In this document: positions 8,046 through 16,450 of the stretch, piece after piece
How the letters are laid out: every line of letters starts with the position of its first letter
Numbering within the stretch: position 1 is the first letter of the stretch
Origin: Clostridium sp.
GTDB lineage: Bacteria > Bacillota_A > Clostridia > Lachnospirales > Lachnospiraceae
Direction: 5' to 3'
Assembly (NCBI GenBank): GCA_023666975.1
Contig: JAMPAW010000036.1
Location: forward strand, 1 to 26,511
DNA length: 26,511 nt
Notes under the pieces: model-generated
Database searches by the model: none
What the model was told of the DNA's origin: nothing
The model's input: only the letters and a program-made list of their open reading frames with translations
Translations under genes and position numbers: made by a program

Positions 8046-8954
8046 ATGATGGCAGAATTATGTTTAGGGACTGCTCAGATGGGAATGCAATATGGTATCA
8101 ACAATAAAATTGGCAAACCACAGAAACAGGATGTATTTGAAATATTAGATTTGGCAATAGAGAATGGGATAAAAATGATTGATACCGCTAGCGCATATGG
8201 GGAAGCAGAGGAAATACTTGGGGAATATTTACAAGAAAATGCGGACAGGGCAAGGGAAATTCAAATTATTTCAAAGCAGAATGCTACGCTAGGACAAATG
8301 AATAGTATGGAAGCAGAACAAATAATTAGAAATGAATTGGAACAGTCCCTTTGCAGATTGAAGAGAGAGTATTTAGATGGTTATCTTATGCATTCCTATA
8401 GAGCGATCGACAGAATAGAGACGTTAGAAATATTTCAAAAAATAAAAGAGGATGGTCTGGTAAAGAAGATAGGTGTCTCTGTTTATGAGATCGATGAAGC
8501 TGAAATTGCAATAGAGAGCGGTATGGTCGATTATTTGCAGATGCCGTGCAGCATTTTTGATCAACGAGGATTGACAGACGGAGTATTTCTAAGAGCAAAG
8601 GAGCAGGGAGTTGTTGTTTTTGCGCGAAGTGCTTTTTTGCAAGGGCTTTTAATGATGGAAGAAAGTGAAATACCAGAATATTTGCAGGATATTGTTCCCT
8701 ACATTAGAAAATTGAATGAATTGCTTGTGGAGTATCATATTGAAAAAAAGCATGCCATTATAAAGTTTATTTTATCCGAGTCGTTGATTGACTATATGGT
8801 ATTTGGTGTTGATTCAAAGGAGCAACTACAGGATATTTTGAAGGAAAAGGATAAAGCGGATTTGCCGAAAGAGTTTATAGGAGAAATAAAAAAAGAGTTT
8901 AGCAACATATCTTCAAGACTGGTTTTACCGATTCATTGGGGGAGAGAGAAATAG
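8046..8954 (+). CDS. Aldo/keto reductase in sugar-modification module
   Basis: A 302-residue aldo/keto reductase beginning LCLGTAQMGMQYG. The catalytic tetrad is present: Asp46 and Tyr51 in MIDTASAYG, Lys77 in IISKQN and His116 in YLMHSY. These enzymes reduce carbonyls with NADPH or NADH; in polysaccharide loci they often act on keto- or aldo-sugar intermediates. AGGAG (8036-8040) lies 5 nt before ATG 8046 and 8 nt before ATG 8049, so the second ATG may be the real start (one residue shorter). It follows the class III aminotransferase by 40 nt, and they may act on the same precursor (inference). Confidence 0.85.
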   Translation: MMAELCLGTAQMGMQYGINNKIGKPQKQDVFEILDLAIENGIKMIDTASAYGEAEEILGEYLQENADRAREIQIISKQNATLGQMNSMEAEQIIRNELEQSLCRLKREYLDGYLMHSYRAIDRIETLEIFQKIKEDGLVKKIGVSVYEIDEAEIAIESGMVDYLQMPCSIFDQRGLTDGVFLRAKEQGVVVFARSAFLQGLLMMEESEIPEYLQDIVPYIRKLNELLVEYHIEKKHAIIKFILSESLIDYMVFGVDSKEQLQDILKEKDKADLPKEFIGEIKKEFSNISSRLVLPIHWGREK

Positions 8955-9025
8955 CAAACAAGTTTGATCAGATACACGATTTTTGAGACAGAACGAGAGG
9001 ATAATCATAAAGCGGAGGCGGATAA

Positions 9026-10876
9026 ATGGTTGATCGCATGGGAATGGCAAAGGCATATCATGGGATGGATAACAATACAAAAAATAGGATAGATTGGTCA
9101 GTCTATGATTTTTTGCTTCTGTTCGGTTGCATAGTGGCTGGGGCATTGATGATCGCTCGGTGCTTTTTTGGTACGGAAATAACGGATGAGGCGTATTACG
9201 TGGCAGATGCAAAAGCAATGTTAGAAGGGAATCTTCCCTATGCATACTGCACATATTCCTATGGCAGCGGCTCTTGTTTTCTCCTTATTCCGTTGATTGC
9301 TTTATATAGGATTTTTCAGCCGGAACTGACTGGGGTTTTTCTATTTTCCCGAATATGCTTTCTCGTCCTGTGGTATCTGATTTTGATTATGATATACAGG
9401 ATTTTATGCAAGAACGTGAGACGTTGTCATGCACTGCTTTTTGTCGGGATGCTAATTCCATATAAATGCGGCATCGTGTTTTTTAATTTTTCTTATAATA
9501 CTGTTCCTTGTGTATTGATATTGCTGGCGGCCTTTCTGCTGTATGACGTCTTGGAAAACCGAAGCAGGTATGGCACCCTTGAAATTCTGGTGTCAGGATT
9601 TACCTGTGGAATTGCTTTTTTTGCACAGCCGGGATATGGACTAGCAATTGTGGTTTTTGGCATCCTTCTTTTGATTAGAAGCCGCGGAGCGAAAGAAAAG
9701 ATAAAAAATATTTGCTGTTATGCCGCGGGCGGAGTGGCGGAGGTATGCGTTGTATTTATTCCGATCATCATTCAGGCGGGATTTGCCACTGTCTGGGCGG
9801 GCGTATCCAGATATTTTCATTCCTATCCGTCCAATGCTACAATGTCTGTTATGACTCCGCGTAGCAGAGCATGGAGCTTGGTTGTAAATTTCCGACAGTT
9901 TGTAATCCTTTTCATTATTATAGCACCAGTGATCTATCTGTTTTCAAGACGATATGTGCGGGAGAATGAACAGAAACTGTCTAATAAGGAATATCAATAT
10001 ATTGGGATTGCTGTTGCGGGGTGTTTGCTCATTGCTTCCTTTTTGAAAAATACTGTCTACTCAGATGCTGTTAGTTATATGGTGGCGATGATTGGAACGA
10101 TTATGTTTTGTGCCTTATTGCTGTGCAAAGCGTATGAAAAGCAAATGCTTTTAATCTATGTAGGAATTTATCCAATCTTGTTTGCTGTGGGTGAAGCAAT
10201 TTGTGTAGATTCCGGCAATTCGATAGGAAGATTTACCGCTGGTGTACCAACGCTTGCGATATGTGTGTTGGTTCTATTGGAGGAAAAATCGGAGATTATC
10301 CGTCTTCTTGCGACGGTATTGGCAGGGGTTTGTGTGTTAGAACTTGGACTAAGCGTATTTACACATGTATATCGGGATGACAGAATCTGGAATCTCCGCT
10401 ATCGAGTGGAAGATGGTGTATATAAGGGAATCTTTACGACGGAGGCAAGAGCGAAAGCGCTTCCTGAACTGGAAACATATTTGAATCAGTACATTAAAGA
10501 CGGGGAATTTTATGAGTTTCACGATTTGGCTCCGTATGGATATTTGATGATGCATACGGGTGAGCCTTGCAGTATTGCGACATGGGATACCTTGAATTAT
10601 CGATATGGAAAGAATGCGCCGGCAGAGCTTTATGAGTATTACAGGCGTAGACAAACGATACCGGATAAGCTTTTTTATGTAGATTCTGGGGACGGTATCT
10701 CGATTGAGGACATTGCGTTTCGATATAATGAGTTTGTCGAAACCTATTATGAGAAGATAGATGAAGTGGAATGGAATGATACTTTTTTTCGTGTTGTGGT
10801 ATATGAATATAGAGGCGGATTTGATGGAGATTATGATTATTGGATTGACAGGCACATGATCGTACCGGGACAGTAA
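9026..10876 (+). CDS. GT-C fold membrane glycosyltransferase (PMT/ArnT-like)
   Basis: A 616-residue membrane protein: one helix at about 28-47, then an acidic loop TDEAYYVADAKAMLEGNLPY with the Asp-Glu pair (D54, E55) that GT-C enzymes use in catalysis, then roughly ten more helices, and a soluble C-terminal domain of about 165 residues. GT-C enzymes use lipid-phosphate sugars on the outer face. A GtrB-like GT2 that could make such a donor lies two genes downstream (12110), suggesting a donor/transferase pair. AAGCGGAGG upstream supports ATG 9026; ATGs at codons 5, 7 and 14 are less well placed. The exact family and sugar are unknown. Confidence 0.75.
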   Translation: MVDRMGMAKAYHGMDNNTKNRIDWSVYDFLLLFGCIVAGALMIARCFFGTEITDEAYYVADAKAMLEGNLPYAYCTYSYGSGSCFLLIPLIALYRIFQPELTGVFLFSRICFLVLWYLILIMIYRILCKNVRRCHALLFVGMLIPYKCGIVFFNFSYNTVPCVLILLAAFLLYDVLENRSRYGTLEILVSGFTCGIAFFAQPGYGLAIVVFGILLLIRSRGAKEKIKNICCYAAGGVAEVCVVFIPIIIQAGFATVWAGVSRYFHSYPSNATMSVMTPRSRAWSLVVNFRQFVILFIIIAPVIYLFSRRYVRENEQKLSNKEYQYIGIAVAGCLLIASFLKNTVYSDAVSYMVAMIGTIMFCALLLCKAYEKQMLLIYVGIYPILFAVGEAICVDSGNSIGRFTAGVPTLAICVLVLLEEKSEIIRLLATVLAGVCVLELGLSVFTHVYRDDRIWNLRYRVEDGVYKGIFTTEARAKALPELETYLNQYIKDGEFYEFHDLAPYGYLMMHTGEPCSIATWDTLNYRYGKNAPAELYEYYRRRQTIPDKLFYVDSGDGISIEDIAFRYNEFVETYYEKIDEVEWNDTFFRVVVYEYRGGFDGDYDYWIDRHMIVPGQ

Positions 10877-10910
10877 CGGATTAAGCAAGCAAAAAGAGGA
10901 TAGTGGTAAA

Positions 10911-12113
10911 ATGGCAAAAATAATGGTAGTCGCTGGGGGAGACTGGCAGATTGAACTAATCAAGAAAGCAAAAAGCATGGGGCATTATGTAATCTGTTCA
11001 AATTTATATGAAGATTCGCCGGCATTTCCGTTTGCAGATGCCTGTGAAGTGGCGAATGTATTGGACAAGGAGAAGAACCTTGAGATTGCGAAAAGGTATA
11101 TGCCGGATGCGGTTATATCCGATCAGAGTGATATTGCGGTCCCTACCGTTGCTTACTTGAATGAAAAGTTGGGATTGCAAGGAATCGGGATGGATAAGGC
11201 AGATTTGTTTACAGACAAATCTCTCCAAAGACAGTTTTGCAGAGAACATGGCATTATGATTCCAGATTTCGCGGTGTGCGAGACACCAGAAGATGCATTG
11301 CCACTGCTAGAAAAGTATGGAAAAATTATAATTAAACCCATAGACAGCCAGTCAAGCCGCGGTGTATATACGATTGAAGGTGAAGGGCAGCTTAGAGCCA
11401 GATATCGCGATTCCGTGGTATGGTCGAACCGCAGGAAGGAATTTCTCGCAGAAGAGTATATCAACGGGGATGAATTTACGGTAGATGGTCTGGTCATTCA
11501 GGGACATCACTACCCGCTCTGTATATCAGTGAAGGAGATGTATCCTCAAAACCCTAATATTTCCAGAACACAGTCTTATAGTTATTTGTCGGACAAGTAT
11601 GATTATGACTTGTTGCGTGAGACAAATCGGCATTTGGTGGAGGCGATAGGGTTACCGATGGGACTAACGCATTCGGAGTATAAGGTGCATAACGGTCAGT
11701 TCTATTTAGTGGAAGCCGGAGCCCGAGGAGGCGGCAGTAATCTGTCAGGCAAGATTGTTCCATTCATGTCTGGGATAGATAATTATGAATACTTGATCAA
11801 AGAGGCGCTTGGGGAATATGTGGACGAAGATACAGTTAAGAATAAGGTGTTTTCAAGAAATCGTTATGTGGTGATGCGCTTTTTTGATTTTGGAGAAGGA
11901 AAGGTTAGGGAAGTGGAAGGTCTTGCGTATTTAAGGGATCATCCCATGCTGATTGATTATCAGTTGGAAGTAAAGGCTGGGGATGTATTGCGTCAGCCTG
12001 AATATGGAAGACTCCGCCCAGGACATTTTATTATTGGTGGCAAGAATAAGGAGATTGTGGAAAAGGAAGCGCTTCAAATAGTGAATGCGGTTAGGGTGAT
12101 GTTTGAATCATGA
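10911..12113 (+). CDS. ATP-grasp ligase (carboxylate-amine ligase-like)
   Basis: A 400-residue ATP-grasp protein. The N-terminal preATP-grasp part starts MVVAGGDWQIELIKKAK. The central region has IIIKPIDSQSSRGV (Lys142 and a Ser-rich nucleotide loop), AEEYINGDEFTVDG (180-193), THSEYK (Glu256) and VEAGARGGGSN (Glu268 metal ligand). Family members couple a carboxylate, via an acyl phosphate, to an amine or similar nucleophile. With a PLP enzyme, an aldolase and an adenylating enzyme in the next 4.3 kb, it may form an amide between an amino or keto acid and a sugar amine (inference). Its stop overlaps the next start as ATGA (12110-12113), indicating translational coupling. An AGAGG site precedes ATG 10911. 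Confidence 0.85.
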   Translation: MAKIMVVAGGDWQIELIKKAKSMGHYVICSNLYEDSPAFPFADACEVANVLDKEKNLEIAKRYMPDAVISDQSDIAVPTVAYLNEKLGLQGIGMDKADLFTDKSLQRQFCREHGIMIPDFAVCETPEDALPLLEKYGKIIIKPIDSQSSRGVYTIEGEGQLRARYRDSVVWSNRRKEFLAEEYINGDEFTVDGLVIQGHHYPLCISVKEMYPQNPNISRTQSYSYLSDKYDYDLLRETNRHLVEAIGLPMGLTHSEYKVHNGQFYLVEAGARGGGSNLSGKIVPFMSGIDNYEYLIKEALGEYVDEDTVKNKVFSRNRYVVMRFFDFGEGKVREVEGLAYLRDHPMLIDYQLEVKAGDVLRQPEYGRLRPGHFIIGGKNKEIVEKEALQIVNAVRVMFES

Positions 12114-13075
12114 ATGTATATGAAAATAAAAGAGAAAAGATCAGTTTTGTTATCCCGTGTTATAATTCAACGAACACGATAGCCGGTGTCGTGAAGGAAA
12201 TTCAAGAAATTATGAATGGCGAGATGAGCGGATATGACTATGAGATTGTATTGGTTAATGATGGGTCCCCGGATGGGACCACCTACGGCGCTATTCTCGA
12301 TCTTGTGAAAAAGGAGAAATATATTAAAGGTGTCAATCTTGCCCGCAATTTTGGACAGCCATCAGCGGTCATGGCCGCACTCCATCAGACGGTAGGGGAT
12401 TATGTCGTGTGCGGAGATGATGACGGACAGACACCATTTAACGAGCTGCCAAAACTCTTTGCCAAGATCAGGGAGGGGTATGATTTGGTCGAGGCGAGGT
12501 ATGCAACGAGAGAAAAGCGTTCGCTGTTTAGAAAGTTTGGAACAATGCTGAATGAAGGGATGGCAACGTGGTTGATTGCAAAGCCAAATGGATTAGAGCT
12601 TACCACATATTGGGTGGTGAAGAGATTTGTGGTAAATGAAATGATTGCCTATCCTAATTCCTATCCGTACTTGGGGGGGCTTATGCTCAGGGCGACACAG
12701 AACGCATGCAATGTCGATGTGTCTCATAGAGAGAGGGTATCCGGCAGTTCCGGATATAGCTTTAAGAAAATGCTGGAGTTATGGCTGAACGGTTTTACGT
12801 CATTCTCGGTAAAGCCGCTTAGACTGATGTCCATTATTGGAATTCTAGTCGCAATGATTGGATTTTTATATGGGGTGATCACGATCATCAGGAAATTTAC
12901 TGATCCTGCTATGATAGTAGGTTATAGTTCTATCATGTCAGTAAATCTGTTTATGTTTGGTGTACTTTCATTTTTTATGGGGCTAATAGGAGAGTATGTG
13001 GGTAGAATCTATATTTCCTTGAATAAGGCACCGCAGTTTGTGATTAAAGATTATAAGGAATCGGATGAAATGTAG
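12110..13075 (+). CDS. GtrB/DPM-type GT2 (undecaprenyl-phosphate glycosyltransferase-like)
   Basis: A 321-residue GT2 enzyme with ISFVIPCYNS (11-20), VNDGSPDGT (49-57), NLARNFGQ (76-83), the acidic CGDDDGQTP (Asp103-105) and two C-terminal helices (about 237-261 and 275-297). This is the GtrB/ArnC/DPM1 architecture that makes polyprenyl-phosphate sugars. It lies inside the ligase/PLP/aldolase cassette and starts within the ATGA shared with the ATP-grasp gene. The GT-C genes at 9026 and 16451 are candidate users of its product. A G7 tract (12673-12679) codes for Gly-Gly in frame, and a long inverted repeat lies at 12895-12946. Confidence 0.88.
   Translation: MNVYENKREKISFVIPCYNSTNTIAGVVKEIQEIMNGEMSGYDYEIVLVNDGSPDGTTYGAILDLVKKEKYIKGVNLARNFGQPSAVMAALHQTVGDYVVCGDDDGQTPFNELPKLFAKIREGYDLVEARYATREKRSLFRKFGTMLNEGMATWLIAKPNGLELTTYWVVKRFVVNEMIAYPNSYPYLGGLMLRATQNACNVDVSHRERVSGSSGYSFKKMLELWLNGFTSFSVKPLRLMSIIGILVAMIGFLYGVITIIRKFTDPAMIVGYSSIMSVNLFMFGVLSFFMGLIGEYVGRIYISLNKAPQFVIKDYKESDEM
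12895..12946. repeat. Two-part inverted repeat inside the GT2 gene
   Basis: ATTTACTGA (12895-12903) pairs perfectly with TCAGTAAAT (12938-12946), and within it ATGATAG (12911-12917) pairs with CTATCAT (12930-12936). The inner and outer stems are separated by 7 nt on one side and 1 on the other. It encodes part of the loop between the two membrane helices. It could form an RNA hairpin affecting translation, or be chance. Confidence 0.5.
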
Positions 13076-13084
13076 GGATGTGGA

Positions 13085-14086
13085 ATGGAAGACAGGAAAC
13101 GGACAAGAGAGGAATATGGCGGTTTTCTGCCGTTGGAACTGAATCCGGGCCAGGAACTGTTTGCAAGATATGAGAAATTTTTGCTTCGGTTTAATTCAGT
13201 CAAAGCGGCATTGGCATACTTGCTGGACAAATTGCCATGCAGAAAAATTTATATTCCGTATTACTACTGCCCGTCTACGACAGACGCAATTAAGACGATG
13301 GGAAAAGAAGTGTACCTTTACCATGTAGACGATCAACTGATGCCGATAGCGGTTCCTGATGAACGGGACAGCGGCGTGTTGCTGGTAGATTACTTTGGTG
13401 TGAGAGACGGACAGGTAAACACGCTTGCCAAATCGTTCCAATCTGCAGAGGTGATTATAGACTGGGCGCATTCTTTTTATGCGGCACCCGTAATCGAACG
13501 GCATATTCATAATCTCTATTCTGCGAAGAAATTTTTTGGCGTTCCGGATGGCGCATATTTGATTTCAGCTCATGCTGTTTCTGTTGTGCAGGTTCTGACG
13601 GAGGCCTATGCTTACGGAGAGTACCTTATGTTGAGCTATGAAAAAGGTACAAATGCTGCATACGCAATGAAAAAAGAGGCGGATAGTGTGATTTCAGGCA
13701 ATTATGGATACATGTCGAAGCTCGCGATTGGACTACTTCGAAATGTTGATTATGAGCGGGTAGCAGAACGGAGAAGTGTAAATTATATGACCCTCCATCG
13801 TGCCCTAAAGAGTAGAAATGAACTGGAGTTGCCGGAAAATTGCATCCCATATCAGTACCCGATGCTGGTGAGGGGACGTGGAAGAAATATTAAACGGAAG
13901 TTGATAGAAGATAGGATATTTGTATCGACATTATGGTCGGGCCAGGAGCTGATGAGCAATGGAAATCCCTTTGAATTGGATATGGTAAAACATTGCATTT
14001 TTCTTCCACTTGATCAACGGTATCATGAATTAGATATGGAGTATATAGCCGGAAAGGTTAAGGAGTGGACGGATGAAAATACTTGA
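13085..14086 (+). CDS. Short DegT/DnrJ-fold PLP-dependent enzyme
   Basis: A 333-residue protein I read as a divergent, shortened DegT/DnrJ/EryC1-type PLP enzyme. FNSVKAALAYLL (36-47) matches the Ser/Gly-Ala cofactor loop, IYIPYYYCPST (55-65) the following strand, IIDWAHSF (124-131) the Asp and His that hold the pyridine ring, and SAKKFFGVPDGAYL (146-159) the lysine loop, with Lys149 aligning with the Schiff-base lysine. Typical members have 360-400 residues. It probably transaminates a keto substrate, perhaps the product of the adjacent aldolase (inference). An AGGGATG site precedes ATG 13085. It overlaps the aldolase gene by 14 nt, so the two are likely made together. Confidence 0.68.
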   Translation: MEDRKRTREEYGGFLPLELNPGQELFARYEKFLLRFNSVKAALAYLLDKLPCRKIYIPYYYCPSTTDAIKTMGKEVYLYHVDDQLMPIAVPDERDSGVLLVDYFGVRDGQVNTLAKSFQSAEVIIDWAHSFYAAPVIERHIHNLYSAKKFFGVPDGAYLISAHAVSVVQVLTEAYAYGEYLMLSYEKGTNAAYAMKKEADSVISGNYGYMSKLAIGLLRNVDYERVAERRSVNYMTLHRALKSRNELELPENCIPYQYPMLVRGRGRNIKRKLIEDRIFVSTLWSGQELMSNGNPFELDMVKHCIFLPLDQRYHELDMEYIAGKVKEWTDENT

Positions 14087-15113
14087 CACGACGGTTCGCG
14101 ATGGCAGCTATGCAGTAGACTTTAAGTTTAGCTGCAAGGATGTACGTGATCTGGTAGCCAGATCGGAAAAAATCGGGTTAGAATATATTGAGATTGGTCA
14201 TGGACTTGGTCTAAATGCCAGTTCTGCGGAATATGGATATTCCCTACAAACCGATGTCGAGTACATGCAGGCTGCACGTGCGGCTGCCGAGCATGCCAAG
14301 CTGGGCTTCTTCTGTATCCCGGGGATTGCGAGATTAGAAGATATTGCGATCGCAAAGGCGCATGGAATGGATTTCATCAGGGTAGGTGTTAATGTTAATG
14401 AGTACCAGAAGGCATTTCCATATTTAAAATATGCACATAAGGCGGGCGTGGAAGTGTTTGTGAATTTTATGAAAACATATACGGCAACCTATGAAGAGTT
14501 TGCCCTTGCATCCAAAGAAGCGTATGAATATGGCGTAGAGTGTGTTTATATCGTAGACAGTGCTGGTTGCATGAATACGGAAGAAATAGCTGGGTATTTA
14601 AAGGCTGCACGCATGCATTCTGATGTAAAGCTTGGCTTTCACGGACATAATAATTTGGGGCTTGCGATTGAAAATACGTACTTTTGTGTTACGGAAGGGA
14701 TTGATTTTATTGATTGTTCATATCAGGGATTAGGGAGAAGCCTTGGAAATGCATCGCTAGAACAGATGGTAATGGTACTGGAAAAGAGAGGGCACAAAAC
14801 AGGGTTTGACATCCCAAGGGTACTCGAATATGGATATGCGGGGTTGAGAAATATTGTGAGGGATAGACTTATTAATCCGCTCGATTATATATGTGGCTAT
14901 GCCGGATTCCATTCAAGTTTTATAAAAGATATTTACAAATGCTCTGTGGATAAAAGAGTTGATCCGCTAAGACTTATCATTGCGTATAGCGAAGTAAATA
15001 AAGCCAGCATGGATCATGATATATTATATCGCGTGGCGGAGACGTTGCCGCAGGACTTGGAGGATAATCCATATGGATTTGCAGAGTACTTCTCGGAAGT
15101 GTACAATCAATAG
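14073..15113 (+). CDS. DRE-TIM aldolase, DmpG/HMGL-like (4-hydroxy-2-oxo-acid aldolase family)
   Basis: A 346-residue TIM-barrel aldolase of the HMGL-like superfamily, closest by eye to 4-hydroxy-2-oxovalerate aldolase (DmpG). It has LDTTVRDG (Arg9, Asp10), IGHGLGLNASSAEYG (41-55), CIPGIARLED (81-90), DSAGCMNTEE (162-171), the metal-binding GFHGHNN (His190, His192) and GLGRSLGNASLE (219-230). DmpG cleaves or forms a bond between pyruvate and an aldehyde. The position after RDG where DmpG has Met-His is Ser-Tyr here, so the general base may differ. No DmpF-type aldehyde dehydrogenase is nearby. In this setting it probably builds a 4-hydroxy-2-oxo acid for the glycan (inference). AAGGAG precedes ATG 14073 inside the PLP gene. 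Confidence 0.8.
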   Translation: MKILDTTVRDGSYAVDFKFSCKDVRDLVARSEKIGLEYIEIGHGLGLNASSAEYGYSLQTDVEYMQAARAAAEHAKLGFFCIPGIARLEDIAIAKAHGMDFIRVGVNVNEYQKAFPYLKYAHKAGVEVFVNFMKTYTATYEEFALASKEAYEYGVECVYIVDSAGCMNTEEIAGYLKAARMHSDVKLGFHGHNNLGLAIENTYFCVTEGIDFIDCSYQGLGRSLGNASLEQMVMVLEKRGHKTGFDIPRVLEYGYAGLRNIVRDRLINPLDYICGYAGFHSSFIKDIYKCSVDKRVDPLRLIIAYSEVNKASMDHDILYRVAETLPQDLEDNPYGFAEYFSEVYNQ

Positions 15114-15139
15114 ATTCAAGTAAGCATGAGGATTATAAG

Positions 15140-16438
15140 ATGAATAAATATCAAGTGCAGGAAAAGTTATTTAACCTCTATTGTCTGTATGATGTGATTG
15201 TGATGTATTTGCATCTTCACTTAAGTCCACGGATGCAGAGGGAGATTCAGAACAGGAGATTGCGAAAGCTGATCAAAAAGGCATACAGAAATCCATTTTA
15301 TAAAGAAAGATTTGATCGTTCCGGTGTGAGACCGGAGGATATTCAGACAAAGGAGGACCTAAAGAAGCTGCCGGTTTTAACAAAAAGTGAATACAGGACG
15401 TGGATGCTGGAGGAGCTGAAGAGACCGGAAACGCGCTTTTTTAAGCTAACCCACACCAGCGGGTCAACCGGAATTCCGACAACAAACATTTTTCCACCGA
15501 GGGAGTACGCAACACATTACATGGCAGACTTTTTTGGCTGGATCAGGGGGGGATACAATCCTTTTTTCGGGAAATCCTTGACAAAACAGCCGGGTGATGC
15601 AGCGGTTGGAACCAATTCGTTGATCCAAAAAGTGGGGATTCTCAGGCGTGAGTGCTTTGATACGCGATGGGAAAGGGAACAGATCATTGAGAAGATGAAC
15701 AGTTATAAGCCGGACTTTATATTAGCAAATAGCTCGGAATTACTCTATATTGCACAGTATAGTTTGGAACATTCGCTACCGATCCATAAACCGAAGTATT
15801 ATTGCCCAAACGGGGAAAATATAGAAGGACTAGCAGAAAAAAAACTTAGAGAAGTATATGGGGACGGATTGATTAACCTGTATGGATGTACCGAAATGGG
15901 TTCCTTTGCTGTGCGAAAATCGAACGATAACGGATATTATATAACGGAAGATTTGGTAGCGGTCAATGTCGTGGAGGGAGATGAAAAAGGGGAAGGCAGT
16001 CTTCTTGTCACGCCGCTTTACAGGACCCATTATCCGCTGATCAATTATGAGATAGGTGATATTGCTTGCTTGGAAATAAGAGATGGCGTAGATTATATTT
16101 CTAAGATAAAGGGAAGAAAGGAAGAGGTTTTTTGTTGGAAGGATGGCAGTCAGACAATCTTTATGCGCTTATATGACATTACAAGAGAGTTAAATGATAT
16201 ATATCAGATTCGGTTTATCCAAGAGTCATACGAAAAAATAGTTTTTCAGGTCGTAAAAGATATTGTGTCTGAAAAGACCTGTGAGTTTTTAGAAAGCTAT
16301 TTAAGAAAAGCGTTCGAAGGTCAGTTTCCTAAGAATATAGAAATAGAAATCCAGTGGATGAAGGTGATTCCGCCGGATCCGAACGGGAAAATCAGAATGA
16401 TGATCAGCAAGGTACAGGAAAAAGAAATGAGTGAATGA
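15140..16438 (+). CDS. CapK/PaaK-like adenylate-forming enzyme
   Basis: A 432-residue member of the phenylacetate-CoA ligase/CapK group of the ANL superfamily. Visible motifs are the P-loop THTSGSTGIPT (104-114), YGCTEMG (from about residue 248), INYEIGD (A7-like) and NGKIR near the C-terminus, where the A10 lysine lies. It should adenylate a carboxylic acid. CapK homologues are frequent in capsule loci with poorly known roles. Here it follows the aldolase by 26 nt and could activate that enzyme's acid or its aminated form (inference). A GAGG site precedes ATG 15140. A G7 tract (15546-15552) is in frame. The N-terminus (12-30) is hydrophobic and may associate with the membrane. Confidence 0.84.
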   Translation: MNKYQVQEKLFNLYCLYDVIVMYLHLHLSPRMQREIQNRRLRKLIKKAYRNPFYKERFDRSGVRPEDIQTKEDLKKLPVLTKSEYRTWMLEELKRPETRFFKLTHTSGSTGIPTTNIFPPREYATHYMADFFGWIRGGYNPFFGKSLTKQPGDAAVGTNSLIQKVGILRRECFDTRWEREQIIEKMNSYKPDFILANSSELLYIAQYSLEHSLPIHKPKYYCPNGENIEGLAEKKLREVYGDGLINLYGCTEMGSFAVRKSNDNGYYITEDLVAVNVVEGDEKGEGSLLVTPLYRTHYPLINYEIGDIACLEIRDGVDYISKIKGRKEEVFCWKDGSQTIFMRLYDITRELNDIYQIRFIQESYEKIVFQVVKDIVSEKTCEFLESYLRKAFEGQFPKNIEIEIQWMKVIPPDPNGKIRMMISKVQEKEMSE

Positions 16439-16450
16439 GGATAGAAGTGG

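Noticed and set aside
10349..10978. A 209-codon open frame on the minus strand
   Set aside because: It is the reverse shadow of the GT-C gene's 3' end, low-complexity, rich in Ile/Ser/Arg, and has no family-like motif; all real genes here run on the + strand.
12264..12280. Hairpin GGTCCC/GGGACC inside the GT2 gene
   Set aside because: It encodes the conserved DGSPDGT motif, so the short 6-bp palindrome is a by-product of codon choice; no T run follows.
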